Source: Antarcticirhabdus aurantiaca (GTDB taxonomy: Bacteria > Pseudomonadota > Alphaproteobacteria > Rhizobiales > Rhizobiaceae). Taken from it: 64,000 bases of DNA. Under the pieces are notes generated by a model. It worked only from the letters and a program-made list of their open reading frames with translations. It had not been told where the DNA came from and made no database searches. Location of the stretch: NCBI RefSeq assembly GCF_009765365.1, contig NZ_VTOM01000017.1:62001-126000 (forward strand), written 5' to 3'. Position 1 is the first letter of the stretch. Every line of letters starts with the position of its first letter. This document shows positions 35,996 to 45,086 of this stretch, one piece after another. Position numbers and translations under genes: made by a program.

Positions 35996-36457
35996 TTACT
36001 CGGCGGCGCCTTCCTTGGCGGCCTGCTTCTCGGCCTGCGCCTTGGCGCGGCCCTCGGCGGCGACCTGGCGGGCGTCGTCGTTCAGCTTGCGGGCGCGGGC
36101 GTTGGTGCTCTCGACGATGCGGGCCGACTTGCCGCGGCGATCGCGCAGGTAATAAAGCTTGGCGCGGCGCACGCGGCCGCGGCGCACGACCTCGACCGAG
36201 TCGACCAGCGGCGAGTACATCGGGAAGACGCGCTCGACGCCCTCGCCGTAGGAGATCTTGCGAACGGTGAAGTTCTCCTGGATGCCGCCGCCGGAGCGGG
36301 CGATGCAGACGCCTTCATAGGCCTGCACGCGCGTGCGGGTGCCTTCCGTGACCTTCACGTTGACGCGCAGCGTGTCGCCCGGGGAGAATTCCGGGATGGT
36401 GCGCTGCTGTTCGATGCGGGCGGCCTCTTCGGCCTCAAGCTGGGCGATGATGTTCAT
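35996..36457 (-). CDS. rplS: 50S ribosomal protein L19
   Basis: 153 aa. Core motifs [69 protein letters not shown]. About 35 extra C-terminal residues rich in Ala, Lys and Glu extend it beyond the ~115 aa E. coli protein, as is usual in Hyphomicrobiales. The ATG at 36457 ([13 protein letters not shown]) is the family start. Transcribed with its own terminator, 2.1 kb from trmD rather than directly after it. Confidence 0.97.
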   Translation of the reverse strand: MNIIAQLEAEEAARIEQQRTIPEFSPGDTLRVNVKVTEGTRTRVQAYEGVCIARSGGGIQENFTVRKISYGEGVERVFPMYSPLVDSVEVVRRGRVRRAKLYYLRDRRGKSARIVESTNARARKLNDDARQVAAEGRAKAQAEKQAAKEGAAE

Positions 36458-36682
36458 GGTGCACAACCTCAATTCGTTTCGCGCCGGTGTGTTTCCAAAA
36501 GGTCGGCGCGGGCGGGCCCGCGCAAACCCCTCGAAGCGACCGGACGGCCGCGGGATGCGGTCTGGTTCTTCTGAGGAAATCGGGTGTCGCCTTACACGCA
36601 TCGGGCGCTTCTGTCGAGACCGCGGCGCAACAGATGCGCCGGGCGCGTTGGCGAAGCCGACGGATCGTGCTCAAAGACCGAC

Positions 36683-37222
36683 ATGATCGAGACCGAACGC
36701 CTGCTTCTGCGCGCACCTATCCCCGAGGACTTCGAGCCGATCGCTGCCATGTCGGCGGACGCCGCCGTGTCGCGCTTCGTCGGCGGCAGGCCGGCGACGC
36801 GGGAGGAGAGCTGGCATCGGCTCCTGCGCCATGCCGGGCACTGGACGCTTTTCGGCTACGGGCTGTTCTCGGTGGTCGAGAAGGCGACGGGAAACTTCGC
36901 CGGCTATGCCGGTCTCGCCTTCTTCGAGCGCGGCTTCGGCCCGCGCTTCGACGGCGACCCGGAGGCCGCCTGGGCCTTCGCACCGGCCGCGCAGAACAAA
37001 GGGTTCGCGACGGAAGCGGCGCACGCGGCCCACGCGGCGCTCGACGCACGGCTCGGGCCCCGCCGCACGGTCTGCATCATCGATCCGGAGAACGCCGCCT
37101 CCCTCAACGTCGCCGCCAAGCTCGGCTACGTCCGGTTCGGAGAGGTCTTCTATCGCGACAAGACGGTGTGGATGCTGGAACGTGTCCCGGCGGCCTTGCG
37201 GACGGCCCCCGCCGCGCCATAA
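36683..37222 (+). CDS. GNAT family N-acetyltransferase, RimJ/RimL type
   Basis: 179 aa. ETERLLLRAPIPEDFE is the RimJ/RimL-type start; the acetyl-CoA region is QNKGFATEAAHAAHAAL, and the C-terminal part IIDPENAASLNVAAKLGYVR is characteristic (NxxSxxvxeKlGF). It acetylates an unknown protein N-terminus or small molecule. The TauE-like gene follows by 45 nt. Confidence 0.88.
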   Translation: MIETERLLLRAPIPEDFEPIAAMSADAAVSRFVGGRPATREESWHRLLRHAGHWTLFGYGLFSVVEKATGNFAGYAGLAFFERGFGPRFDGDPEAAWAFAPAAQNKGFATEAAHAAHAALDARLGPRRTVCIIDPENAASLNVAAKLGYVRFGEVFYRDKTVWMLERVPAALRTAPAAP

Positions 37223-37267
37223 GCGTCTCGTCCCACCGCCGATGTCTTCTTCCCTCCCGGATCCGCC

Positions 37268-38023
37268 ATGACGCTCGCCATCGCCCTCCTTCTGTTCGCG
37301 TCGGGCTTCCTGTCCGGCGCGGTGAACGCCGTCGCGGGGGGCGGCACCTTTCTGACCTTCGGCGCCCTGACGGTCGCGGGGCTGCCGCCGATCACCGCCA
37401 ACGCCACCTCCTCCGTCGCGCAGATCCCCGGCTACATCACCTCGGCCCTGTCCTATTGGAGCGACGTGCGGCGCATCTGGCGCGGCATTCTCCTCCTCGC
37501 CCTCGCCTCGGCCCTCGGCTCGATCCTCGGCGCCATGCTGCTCCTCGCGCTCGACAATGAGGACTTCGCCGCACTCGTGCCCTGGCTCCTCCTCGGGGCG
37601 ACGGCCATGTTCGCGGCCGGCCCCTGGCTGAAGCCGCGCCGGCCCCACGCGAGCGACGCGGCGACGGGGCGCGGCATCGCCGGCCCGCTCGTCCAGTTCG
37701 TCACCTCGATCTATGGCGGCTTCTTCGGCGCGGGCATGGGCATCATGATGCTCGCGACCCTTGGCCTGACGGAGAGCGGCGAGTACCACCGGCTGAACGC
37801 GATCAAGAACGCGCTCTCCATCGTCATCGCCTTCGTGGCGATCGGCATCTTCGTCAGCGGCGGCGTGGTCGCCTGGATCCACGCGCTCGTCATGGTGCCG
37901 GCGGTGGCGCTCGGCGGCTATGCCGGCGTCTGGGCGGCGCGGCGCGTGCCGACGATCGCCGTGCGCAGCTTCGTCGTGACGGTCGGCCTGGCGCTCGCGG
38001 CCTACTACTTCGTCAAGGGCTGA
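37268..38023 (+). CDS. TSUP family (TauE/SafE) transporter
   Basis: 251 aa with about seven or eight membrane helices. Duplicated TSUP pattern: GAVNAVAGGGTFLTF near the N-terminus with NATSSVAQIPGY, and SIYGGFFGAGMGIMML in the second half. Family members export sulfite, sulfonates or other organic anions; the substrate is not determinable. Ends at a bidirectional terminator shared with cspA. Confidence 0.88.
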   Translation: MTLAIALLLFASGFLSGAVNAVAGGGTFLTFGALTVAGLPPITANATSSVAQIPGYITSALSYWSDVRRIWRGILLLALASALGSILGAMLLLALDNEDFAALVPWLLLGATAMFAAGPWLKPRRPHASDAATGRGIAGPLVQFVTSIYGGFFGAGMGIMMLATLGLTESGEYHRLNAIKNALSIVIAFVAIGIFVSGGVVAWIHALVMVPAVALGGYAGVWAARRVPTIAVRSFVVTVGLALAAYYFVKG

Positions 38024-38041
38024 CGGTTCGGGAAAACGCGA

Positions 38042-38077
38042 AGGCCCCGCGTCCTCGGCGAAAAGGACGCGGGGCCT
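38042..38077. terminator. Bidirectional terminator between tauE-like gene and cspA
   Basis: Perfect 13-bp stem (38042-38054 with 38065-38077) and a 10-nt loop, between two convergent genes. T-rich sequence follows on the minus strand. Confidence 0.75.
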
Positions 38078-38132
38078 GGAAATTCAGTCGTCGCCCGCGC
38101 GGGGCGGCGAGGATGCGCGGGGCGATCCGGCC

Positions 38133-38342
38133 TCAGAGGGCCTTGATGTTGTCCGCGGCCATTTTGCCGGTGCGGCGGTCGGCGATGAGATCGAAGGAGA
38201 CCTTCTGGCCTTCCTCGAGACCCGTCAGGCCCGAGCGCTGAACGGCGCTGATGTGAACGAAGGCGTCCTTGCCGCCATCGCTGGGCTCGATGAAGCCGAA
38301 GCCCTTGGTTGCGTCAAACCACTTCACGGTTCCCGTCGACAT
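38133..38342 (-). CDS. cspA: Cold-shock domain protein
   Basis: 69 aa single CSD. RNP-1-like KGFGFIEP and RNP-2-like DAFVHISAV are intact after MSTGTVKWFDATK. Binds single-stranded RNA/DNA as an RNA chaperone. The 214-nt upstream space is long enough for the structured leader typical of csp mRNAs, but I could not assign one. The start is the ATG at 38342 with AAAGGG upstream. Confidence 0.95.
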   Translation of the reverse strand: MSTGTVKWFDATKGFGFIEPSDGGKDAFVHISAVQRSGLTGLEEGQKVSFDLIADRRTGKMAADNIKAL

Positions 38343-38556
38343 GGGATACCCTTTTCTACCGAGTGTCATCGACGACCAAGAGCGGTCGTCGCGGATCATC
38401 GACCGCTTAATGAAAGATAAACGGGCAACATGCCGGCAAAATCGGCAATGGGCCACAAGTATCCAGCTGCGCGTCGACGCATACTATATGCCTTCGACCC
38501 GAGCGGCCGGCAAGCCCCGGCGGAGTTGTTCGGAAAAACATTCTAGGGCGTCCGAA

Positions 38557-39261
38557 TCAATCCTTTAGAGAGATTCCACAGTTCTGCCAAAGATCGGGGC
38601 GACGTTGCTGGGTCAACCGCTCCGCTTCTGTCCGGCGCCAGCGCGCGACTACGCCGTGATCGCCCGATTGCAGCACCGGCGGGATCGCCCGGCCCTCCCA
38701 TTCCGTCGGCCGCGTATAGTGCGGATGCTCCAGGAGCCCGTCCTCGAAGCTTTCCGTCTCGCCCGACTGGGCGTTGCCCATGACGCCCGGAAGCAGCCGA
38801 ACCACCGCGTCGAGGAGGACGAGCGCCGCCATCTCGCCGCCGGACAGGATGTAGTCGCCGATCGAGACCTCCTCGAGCCCCCGCCCCTCGATCACCCGCT
38901 CGTCGACCCCCTCGAAGCGTCCGCACAGGATCAGGGCGCCCGGCCCTTGGGCGAGCGCGCGCACGCGCTTCTGCGTCAAGGGCGTCCCCCGCGGGCTCAT
39001 CAGGAGGCGCGGACGCGGATCGCCCGCCGGCGCGGCGGCGTCGATCGCGGATCCCAGGACGTCGGCGCGCATGACCATGCCCGCGCCACCGCCCGCCGGC
39101 GTATCGTCCACCGTGCGGTGCCGGCCGAGCCCGTGCTCGCGGATGTTCAGCGCCTCCAGGCTCCAGTCGCCCCGCGCCAGCGCCCGGCCCGCCAGCGAGG
39201 TGCCGAGGGGACCGGGAAACATCTCGGGATAGAGCGTGAGGACGCTGGCGCGAAAGCTCAC
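38557..39261 (-). CDS. trmD: tRNA (guanine37-N1)-methyltransferase
   Basis: 234 aa SPOUT enzyme making m1G37. Landmarks: [40 protein letters not shown] (knot), [15 protein letters not shown] and [13 protein letters not shown]. The GTG start overlaps the rimM stop (GTGA), so the two are coupled. The N-terminus is normal; the C-terminus ends with a short RRPDLW region. Confidence 0.96.
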   Translation of the reverse strand: MSFRASVLTLYPEMFPGPLGTSLAGRALARGDWSLEALNIREHGLGRHRTVDDTPAGGGAGMVMRADVLGSAIDAAAPAGDPRPRLLMSPRGTPLTQKRVRALAQGPGALILCGRFEGVDERVIEGRGLEEVSIGDYILSGGEMAALVLLDAVVRLLPGVMGNAQSGETESFEDGLLEHPHYTRPTEWEGRAIPPVLQSGDHGVVARWRRTEAERLTQQRRPDLWQNCGISLKD

Positions 39262-39818
39262 GGCGCCCCCGGCCCCGCGGCGCCGTCCTCCCCCTCCTCC
39301 GGCTCGGCGTCGACGAGGCCGGCGGCGACCGGCTCGACGCGCATGAGGCCGGCCTCGGCGTCGATCTCGGGAACCGCGGCCTCGGAGAAGGGGATCATGA
39401 CGCTCGTGCCGCTCTTCGGCTGGATCTCGATCACGTCGCCCGCGCCGAAGTCGTGGACGGCGACGACCGTGCCGACGGCCTCGCCGGCGATCGTCTCGAC
39501 GGCGAGGCCGACGAGGTCCTCGACGTAGAACTCGTCGCTTTCCTCGGGTGCCGGCAGGACGTCGCGCTCGACGAAGAGCTCGGTGCCGTTCAGCGCCTCG
39601 GCGGCGTTGCGGTCGGCGATCTCCTTGAAGCGCACGACCACGACGTTCTTCTGCCGCCGCGCCGAGGCGACCGTGAAGCGCCGCCCGTCGGTCGCGCTCA
39701 AGGGACCGTAGGCGCCGAGATCCTCCGGATCGTCCGTGAAGGACTGGACGCGGACCTCTCCCTTGATCCCGTGCGCGCCGCCGACGATTCCGAGAAGGAC
39801 GGGGTTCTGAAGCTTCAT
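39258..39818 (-). CDS. rimM: Ribosome maturation factor RimM
   Basis: 186 aa. [20 protein letters not shown] is the RimM start, followed by the PRC-barrel half ([26 protein letters not shown]). Binds S19 during 30S maturation. It extends about 15 acidic residues past the barrel. The ATG at 39818 fits the family; a longer upstream frame does not. 67 nt downstream of a PAS-GGDEF gene that separates it from rpsP. Confidence 0.95.
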   Translation of the reverse strand: MKLQNPVLLGIVGGAHGIKGEVRVQSFTDDPEDLGAYGPLSATDGRRFTVASARRQKNVVVVRFKEIADRNAAEALNGTELFVERDVLPAPEESDEFYVEDLVGLAVETIAGEAVGTVVAVHDFGAGDVIEIQPKSGTSVMIPFSEAAVPEIDAEAGLMRVEPVAAGLVDAEPEEGEDGAAGPGAP

Positions 39819-39885
39819 TCTGGCCTTGCCGCGGTTTCGGGCGGTTGCCCGGGTCCCGGCCATTTGCCCCGAACCGCCGCAGCTT

Positions 39886-41415
39886 TCAACGCCTGCGGTC
39901 GATCCCGGCGGCGTTGTAGAAGGCGCGCTTCTCCTCGTACATGCGCTCGTCGGCCCGGCGCACGGCGTCCTCCAGCCGCTCGCCAGGCTTGGACGTGGCC
40001 GCGCCGAAGGAGAAGGACAGGCGCTCGCCGCCGTAGAACTGGTTGTTCATCTCGACGTAGTGCTGCAGCGCCCCGATCATCGCGGCGCCGTCTTCGGCCT
40101 CGCTCCCCGGCATCAGGACGGCGAACTCGTCGCCGCCGATCCGGGCCGCGTGGTTCGGGCGCCGGACGCCCTCGGTGAAGACCTCGCCCGCGCGCCGCAG
40201 CAACGCGTCGCCCGCCGCATGGCCCATCGAATCGTTGGCGCTCTTCAAACCGTTGAGGTCGGCGATGATCACGGTCACCGGCTGGACGCGCTTGCGCTCC
40301 AGGCGGTTCATCTCGTCGACGAAGAAGGAGCGGTTGTAGAGGCGCGTCAGCGTGTCGTGCTTGCCGAGATATTCGAGATAGGCCTCGGCCTTCTTGCGCG
40401 CCGTGATGTCGGTCAGCGCCACCTGGACGAGGTCCCAATGCGCCTCGTGGCCGGGCAGCACCGAGAACTGCATGTGGACGTGCAGCTCCTCGCCGTCGAG
40501 CGCGTAGTTCACCACCTCGCGCACGTGGAACAGCTTGTCGTTCCAGAGGTCGACGAGCTGCTCGCGGAAGAAGCCTTCCATCGAACCGCGGAAGACGTCG
40601 TCGAGTCGGTGCAGGAGCGTGCGCTTGTCGCGCGCCCGGAAGAGCTCCAGCGTGTGGCGATTGACGTCGAGGACGCGGATCTCGCTCATGCAGCGGCGCA
40701 CGAACTCGGGATGAACGTCCGTGAAGGTGCGAAAATCGGTGACCCCGCCGGCGCGCACTTCGGCGAGGAGGTCCTTGACCGCCGAGAAGTCCTCGACCCA
40801 GAGCGACACCGGCGAGTGCTCGAAGAGCCCCTGCGCGTAGGCATCGCTTTCCAGCGCGCGCCGGCGCGCGGCCTCGCGTGCGGTCACGTCCTCCGTCGAG
40901 ATCAGCATCAGCCGCAGGTCGCGCTCGTGTCCCGGCAGCGCCCGCCCCTTGACCTGGACGTCGAGGCGCCGCCCGTCGAGGGCGTAGTTGGCCGCGAGCG
41001 AGCAGAACTCGCAGCCGCCCTCGAAGAGCTGGACGAGTTCGTCGACGTGCGAGCGCAGCATGTCGCCGCGGAACACGGCGGACAGGTTGTCGACGAGGTG
41101 GTCGAGGTCGCGCGCGGCCAGAAGCGCCAGCGCGCGGTCGTTGACCGCGAGGATCCGGATGGCGCGCGAGGAGGCCTCGGCGCGCAGGGGATCGGCATCG
41201 AGAAAGGCGCGGACGTCGGACACGCCGGCCTCGCGCCAGTCCTCCAGGAGGGCGCGGACCCCGCTCCAGTCCTCCAGCCAGAGCGGCACGGGCGCTTCGC
41301 GGAAGGCGGCCTCGGAGGCGACCCTCGGCGCGTCGGCGGCGCCGGCCGCGTGGAGCGCGGCGCTCCCCTCGGCGAGGGCGACGTTCGGAAGGGCATCGCG
41401 GCGCGGGATGGACAC
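39886..41415 (-). CDS. Diguanylate cyclase with two PAS-like sensor domains
   Basis: 509 aa, soluble. Two homologous N-terminal modules (about residues 38-180 and 195-340), each starting VPLWLEDWSGV / VSLWVEDFSAV and ending near STEDVTAREA / ALTDITARKKA, are PAS-like repeats. The GGDEF domain follows: HDTLTRLYNRSFF, DLNGLKSANDSMGHAAGD and intact IGGDEF. The GTG at 41415 is the only plausible start, with a weak ribosome site. It lies inside the ribosomal rpsP/rimM neighbourhood, after the rpsP terminator. Confidence 0.88.
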   Translation of the reverse strand: MSIPRRDALPNVALAEGSAALHAAGAADAPRVASEAAFREAPVPLWLEDWSGVRALLEDWREAGVSDVRAFLDADPLRAEASSRAIRILAVNDRALALLAARDLDHLVDNLSAVFRGDMLRSHVDELVQLFEGGCEFCSLAANYALDGRRLDVQVKGRALPGHERDLRLMLISTEDVTAREAARRRALESDAYAQGLFEHSPVSLWVEDFSAVKDLLAEVRAGGVTDFRTFTDVHPEFVRRCMSEIRVLDVNRHTLELFRARDKRTLLHRLDDVFRGSMEGFFREQLVDLWNDKLFHVREVVNYALDGEELHVHMQFSVLPGHEAHWDLVQVALTDITARKKAEAYLEYLGKHDTLTRLYNRSFFVDEMNRLERKRVQPVTVIIADLNGLKSANDSMGHAAGDALLRRAGEVFTEGVRRPNHAARIGGDEFAVLMPGSEAEDGAAMIGALQHYVEMNNQFYGGERLSFSFGAATSKPGERLEDAVRRADERMYEEKRAFYNAAGIDRRR

Positions 41416-41537
41416 GGAGGAGCTCGCTCGTCGTCTCAGGTCGTCGGAACCATGGGAAGACGTAGCCAGCGGACGGTCAAGCGCGGGTTAACGAGCCGTT
41501 GCCGGATTACCTCGAAAACATCAGCCGCGAAACGAAA

Positions 41538-41560
41538 AACCCCGCCGGAGGGGCGGGGTT
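41538..41560 (-). terminator. Intrinsic terminator of rpsP
   Basis: 9-bp stem (41538-41546 with 41552-41560) and 5-nt loop, followed on the minus strand by TTTTTCGTTT. Lies 50 nt after the rpsP stop and before the PAS-GGDEF gene. Confidence 0.85.
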
Positions 41561-41610
41561 CTCTCGGAATCGTCGGTCGGGATCAAGCGCCGGCTGCCCG
41601 GCGCCCGGCC

Positions 41611-41988
41611 TCACTCCGAAGCGGCAGCGGCCTTCTCGGCGGCGGCCTTGGCGTCTTCTTCCTTCTGGCGGCGCTCGGCGGCGCGCTCCTGGGCCTTCTT
41701 GCCCGGCTCGGCCTTTGTCGGGTTCGAGCGCGCGTCGCGCTTGGCAAGGCCGGCCTGGTCGAGGAAGCGCAGGACGCGGTCGGTCGGCTGGGCGCCCTGG
41801 CCGAGCCAGTGCTTGATGCGCTCCTCGTTCAGCGACACGCGGGTCGCGTCCTTCGGCAGCATCGGGTTCCAGGAGCCGAGCTGCTCGATGAAGCGGCCGT
41901 CGCGGGGCGAGCGGGCGTCGGCGACGACGATGTGGTAGTAGGGGCGCTTCTTCGAGCCGGCACGGGCAAGGCGCATCTTCAGGGACAT
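41611..41988 (-). CDS. rpsP: 30S ribosomal protein S16
   Basis: 125 aa. [40 protein letters not shown] and [19 protein letters not shown] are the S16 core. About 40 C-terminal residues are Ala/Lys/Glu-rich, an alphaproteobacterial extension. Ribosome site AGGAAG precedes the ATG. Follows ffh by 110 nt; terminates before rimM. Confidence 0.97.
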   Translation of the reverse strand: MSLKMRLARAGSKKRPYYHIVVADARSPRDGRFIEQLGSWNPMLPKDATRVSLNEERIKHWLGQGAQPTDRVLRFLDQAGLAKRDARSNPTKAEPGKKAQERAAERRQKEEDAKAAAEKAAAASE

Positions 41989-42098
41989 GAGGGTCTTCCT
42001 TCGGTCTGGCGGCGTCTTGGGACCTTGAGGCCCGACGCCGGTTCTTGTGGTTCTGGTCTGGTTCTTGGTCTTCGCTCGCCGGGCTCCCGCGGGGAGCC

Positions 42099-43679
42099 TC
42101 AGCGCTTCTTTCCGCCGGGCAGGCCCGGCAATCCGGGGAAGCCGCCGGGCGCGCCGGGACCTCCGAGCCCCGGGGGCAGGCCGGGCGGCAGGCCGCCGGG
42201 CGCGTTCTGGCCCAGCGCCTTGGCCATGGCTTCGAGCTGCTTGGGGTCCATCTTGGACAGGTCCGGCATGCCGCCCATGCCGCCCATTCCCTTGGCGAGG
42301 CCGCCGAGGCCGCCGGGCATGCCGCCCCCACCGCCGCCGGTGAGCGCGCCCATCAGCTTGCCCATCATGCCGGCGCCCTTGCCCTTGCCGACGGCCTTCA
42401 TCATGTCCGCCATCTGGCGGTGCATCTTGAGGAGCTTGTTGATGTCGGCGGCATCCGTGCCCGAGCCGGCCGCGATACGCTTCTTGCGCGAATGCTTGAG
42501 GAGGTCGGGATTCGCCCGCTCGTCGCGCGTCATCGAGGAGATGATGGCGAGCTGGCGCTTGAGGAGCTTGTCGTCGAGGCCGGCGGCCGCGACCTGATCC
42601 TTCATGCGCGCCATGCCCGGCAGCATGCCCATCAGGCCGCCCATGCCGCCCATGCGCTGCATTTGCTGGAGCTGCTCGGCGAGGTCGTTCAGGTCAAACT
42701 TCCCCGACTGCATCTTCTTGGCCATCGCCGCGGCCTTTTCCGCGTCGATGGTCTCGGCGGCGCGCTCGACGAGGGAGACGATGTCGCCCATGCCGAGGAT
42801 GCGGTCGGCGATGCGGCCAGGATGGAAGTCCTCGAGCGCATCCATCTTCTCGCCGACGCCGATCAGCTTGATCGGCTTGCCGGTGACGGCGCGCATGGAG
42901 AGCGCGGCACCCCCGCGCCCGTCGCCATCGACGCGGGTCAGCACGATGCCGGTGACGCCGACGCGACTATCGAAGGAGCGGGCGAGGTTCACCGCATCCT
43001 GGCCGGTGAGGCTGTCGGCGACGAGCAGAATCTCGTGCGGGCGGGAGGCGACCTTGATGTCGGCCATCTCCACCATCAACGGCTCGTCGATGTGGGTGCG
43101 TCCGGCCGTGTCGAGGATGAGGACGTCGTAGCCACCGAGGCGTGCGGCCTGGGCAGCCCGGTTGGCGATCTCGACCGGACCCTGCCCCGCGATGATCGGC
43201 AGCGTCGCGACGCCCGTCTGCTCGCCGAGGATGCGCAGCTGATCCTGCGCGGCCGGGCGCCGCGTGTCGAGCGAGGCCATCAGCACCTTCTTGCGCTGAC
43301 GCTCGGTGAGGCGCTTGGCGATCTTGGCCGACGTCGTCGTCTTGCCCGAACCCTGGAGGCCGACCATCATGATGGTGACGGGCGCGGGCGCGTTGAGGTC
43401 GATCGGAACCTGATCCGAGCCGAGCATGGAGACGAGCTCGTCGTGGACGAGCTTGACCACCATCTGGCCGGGCTTGATGGACTTCAGGATCTCGGCGCCG
43501 ACGGCCTTGGCGCGCACGGCCTCGGTGAAGTCGCGCACGACCTCCAACGAGACGTCGGCTTCCAGGAGCGCGCGGCGCACCTCGCGCAGCGCCGCACCGA
43601 CATCCTTGTCGGACAAAGCGCCGCGGCCGGTGAGGCCGTTCAGGATGGACCCGAGGCGGTCCTGGAGGGAATCGAACAT
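42099..43679 (-). CDS. ffh: Signal recognition particle protein Ffh
   Basis: 526 aa. N domain from [19 protein letters not shown] domain motifs [18 protein letters not shown] (G1), [20 protein letters not shown] (G3) and [14 protein letters not shown]; then the Met-rich M domain ([25 protein letters not shown]). A long Gly/Pro-rich tail is typical of Hyphomicrobiales. Binds 4.5S RNA and signal peptides. The ATG at 43679 gives the standard N-terminus. Confidence 0.97.
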   Translation of the reverse strand: MFDSLQDRLGSILNGLTGRGALSDKDVGAALREVRRALLEADVSLEVVRDFTEAVRAKAVGAEILKSIKPGQMVVKLVHDELVSMLGSDQVPIDLNAPAPVTIMMVGLQGSGKTTTSAKIAKRLTERQRKKVLMASLDTRRPAAQDQLRILGEQTGVATLPIIAGQGPVEIANRAAQAARLGGYDVLILDTAGRTHIDEPLMVEMADIKVASRPHEILLVADSLTGQDAVNLARSFDSRVGVTGIVLTRVDGDGRGGAALSMRAVTGKPIKLIGVGEKMDALEDFHPGRIADRILGMGDIVSLVERAAETIDAEKAAAMAKKMQSGKFDLNDLAEQLQQMQRMGGMGGLMGMLPGMARMKDQVAAAGLDDKLLKRQLAIISSMTRDERANPDLLKHSRKKRIAAGSGTDAADINKLLKMHRQMADMMKAVGKGKGAGMMGKLMGALTGGGGGGMPGGLGGLAKGMGGMGGMPDLSKMDPKQLEAMAKALGQNAPGGLPPGLPPGLGGPGAPGGFPGLPGLPGGKKR

Positions 43680-43936
43680 CGAACGGTCCTTGACTATTCC
43701 CACGTCGCGGGAAGGGTTGCCGCCCCCGACGTGGTGCCGCGCGTCCCGAAGCGCAAACCCATCCGCCAAGCGGAACGGCACCCGCGGGCGACACTCGCCG
43801 GCGGATGTTGGCCTCCATGCGGCTCGGGATTTCCGAGGGACATGGTCGGCGGGTCACGGGTTCGAAGACGCGTGGATCAGGCGGGGCTAAAGCACGGGTC
43901 GGGCGGGAAAGTCAAATTCGGGACCGCCCGCCCCCT

Positions 43937-44404
43937 CTAGCGCGGCCGCGCGCCCTCCCGCGCGAAGGCCTCGATGAAGGCGGGGAACTCCTCCATCGGG
44001 GGCCAACGCTCGAAGCTGTGGGGCGCCGGGGTGAGCGCCCAGGGCAGGGCTTCGGCGGTTTGGGTCTCCACGAAGGGGACCACCCAGGTGGCGTCGTCGA
44101 GGAGGGTCGCGCGGATGTTGACGAAGTCGCCGAGACCGTCGGGCCGCGTGAAGACCCAGCTCTTGCAGTGGTCGCAGAAGAAATGCCGGTGGGCGCCGTG
44201 GAGGCCGCCGATCACCGGCTCTCCCGACGTCACCGAAAAGCCGGCCTCGGGAACGGCGACCGAGAGCGAGAAGGCGCTGCCGGTCATCTGCTGGCAGCCG
44301 CGGCAGTGGCAGGCCATGGTCAGGAGCGGCGGCGCCTCGACGCGGAAGCGCAAGCGTCCGCAGCGACACCCGCCCGCCCAGGGCAGCGTCCAGTCCTCGG
44401 CCAT
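43937..44404 (-). CDS. GFA family (glutathione-dependent formaldehyde-activating-like) protein
   Basis: 155 aa. Zinc cysteines in GGCRCGRLRF, CHCRGCQQMTGSAFS and FFCDHCKSW define the Mss4-like GFA fold. Despite the family name, catalytic activity of GFA proteins is uncertain. The ATG at 44404 (MAEDWTL) lies directly before the fold; longer starts are unsupported. Separated from ffh by 257 nt. Confidence 0.85.
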   Translation of the reverse strand: MAEDWTLPWAGGCRCGRLRFRVEAPPLLTMACHCRGCQQMTGSAFSLSVAVPEAGFSVTSGEPVIGGLHGAHRHFFCDHCKSWVFTRPDGLGDFVNIRATLLDDATWVVPFVETQTAEALPWALTPAPHSFERWPPMEEFPAFIEAFAREGARPR

Positions 44405-44644
44405 GTCCCCTCCCCGCCCGTCGATCGCGCACGAGCCATGGTGCGTCCGACCCGCGCGGGACGCAACGCCGATGCCGACTTTTCCTAACGTCCCGTGAAG
44501 AAGCTGGCGCCTCGGCACGGCAAGGCAGCCATGCGAGTTTTGCGCTCCTCATCGCGAGGTCCGGCGCATATATTCCGAGCGTCAGAAAAAAGAACCCGAC
44601 GAGATGAGGGCGGCCCGATCGGGGCGCCCGAAAGGATAGATCCC

Positions 44645-44788
44645 ATGAACATCGCACGCTCCTTCCAGTCCTGGCGCCGCTACCGCGAGACGGTTGGCGA
44701 GCTGAACCGGCTGACCCAGCGCGAGCTCGCCGACCTCGGCATGAGCCGCGCCGACATCCCGGCCATCGCCCGCCGCGCGGCGCGCTGA
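44645..44788 (+). CDS. Small DUF1127 protein
   Basis: 47 aa. FQSWRRYRETVGELNRLT followed by RELADLGMSRADIPAIAR is the DUF1127/YjiS signature. Such proteins affect phosphate, carbon or RNA turnover in Agrobacterium and Rhodobacter relatives. AAAGGA-type ribosome site upstream. Last host gene before the integrated element; followed by a strong terminator. Confidence 0.85.
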   Translation: MNIARSFQSWRRYRETVGELNRLTQRELADLGMSRADIPAIARRAAR

Positions 44789-44871
44789 GACCCCTCATTC
44801 CGCGGGCGCTCATCCTCCCAAGGGCGCCCCGCGACGGCCCGCGGCATCCTCCTCCCGCCGAAGGCCACATC

Positions 44872-44912
44872 ACGACGCCCGCCGGTCCTCCCCCGGCGGG
44901 CGTCGTCGTTTT
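44872..44912 (+). terminator. Intrinsic terminator after DUF1127 gene
   Basis: Perfect 14-bp stem (44872-44885 with 44893-44906), 7-nt loop, followed by CGTTTT. It marks the end of host sequence near the integrase and is a possible integration neighbourhood. Confidence 0.85.
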
Positions 44913-45057
44913 CGGGCGCCGGTCGCGTCAGGCGGCGGCCCAGAGGAGGCCGCGGCTTCATGTTCGCGGCTGTCTCTCGACGTCGCTAGGCCGTAGCTGC
45001 AAAGGCGCTTCGCCAAGCTCTTCCCTCTCCCATTGTCTCTCAGTGTCCGCTATCATC

Positions 45058-45073
45058 CCCACTTTGAAGTGGG
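45058..45073. promoter_or_regulatory. Palindrome just upstream of the integrase
   Basis: Perfect inverted repeat CCCACTT-TG-AAGTGGG ending 13 nt before the integrase ATG. Position suggests an operator or recombinase/excisionase arm site; on RNA it would be a tight hairpin next to the ribosome site. Confidence 0.45.
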
Positions 45074-45086
45074 ATGGAGAGTGGGG

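Noticed and set aside
39826-42597. A 923-codon plus-strand open frame opposite rimM, the cyclase, rpsP and ffh
   Set aside because: Composition is typical of antisense GC-rich shadow; four genuine minus-strand genes with motifs occupy it.
42045-43940. A 631-codon plus-strand open frame opposite ffh
   Set aside because: Ffh on the minus strand is unmistakable; the antisense frame has no domain and only His/Asp/Arg-rich composition.
44405-45086. tRNA gene as integration target
   Set aside because: No TTCRANNC arm or cloverleaf pattern recognised near the integrase on either strand.
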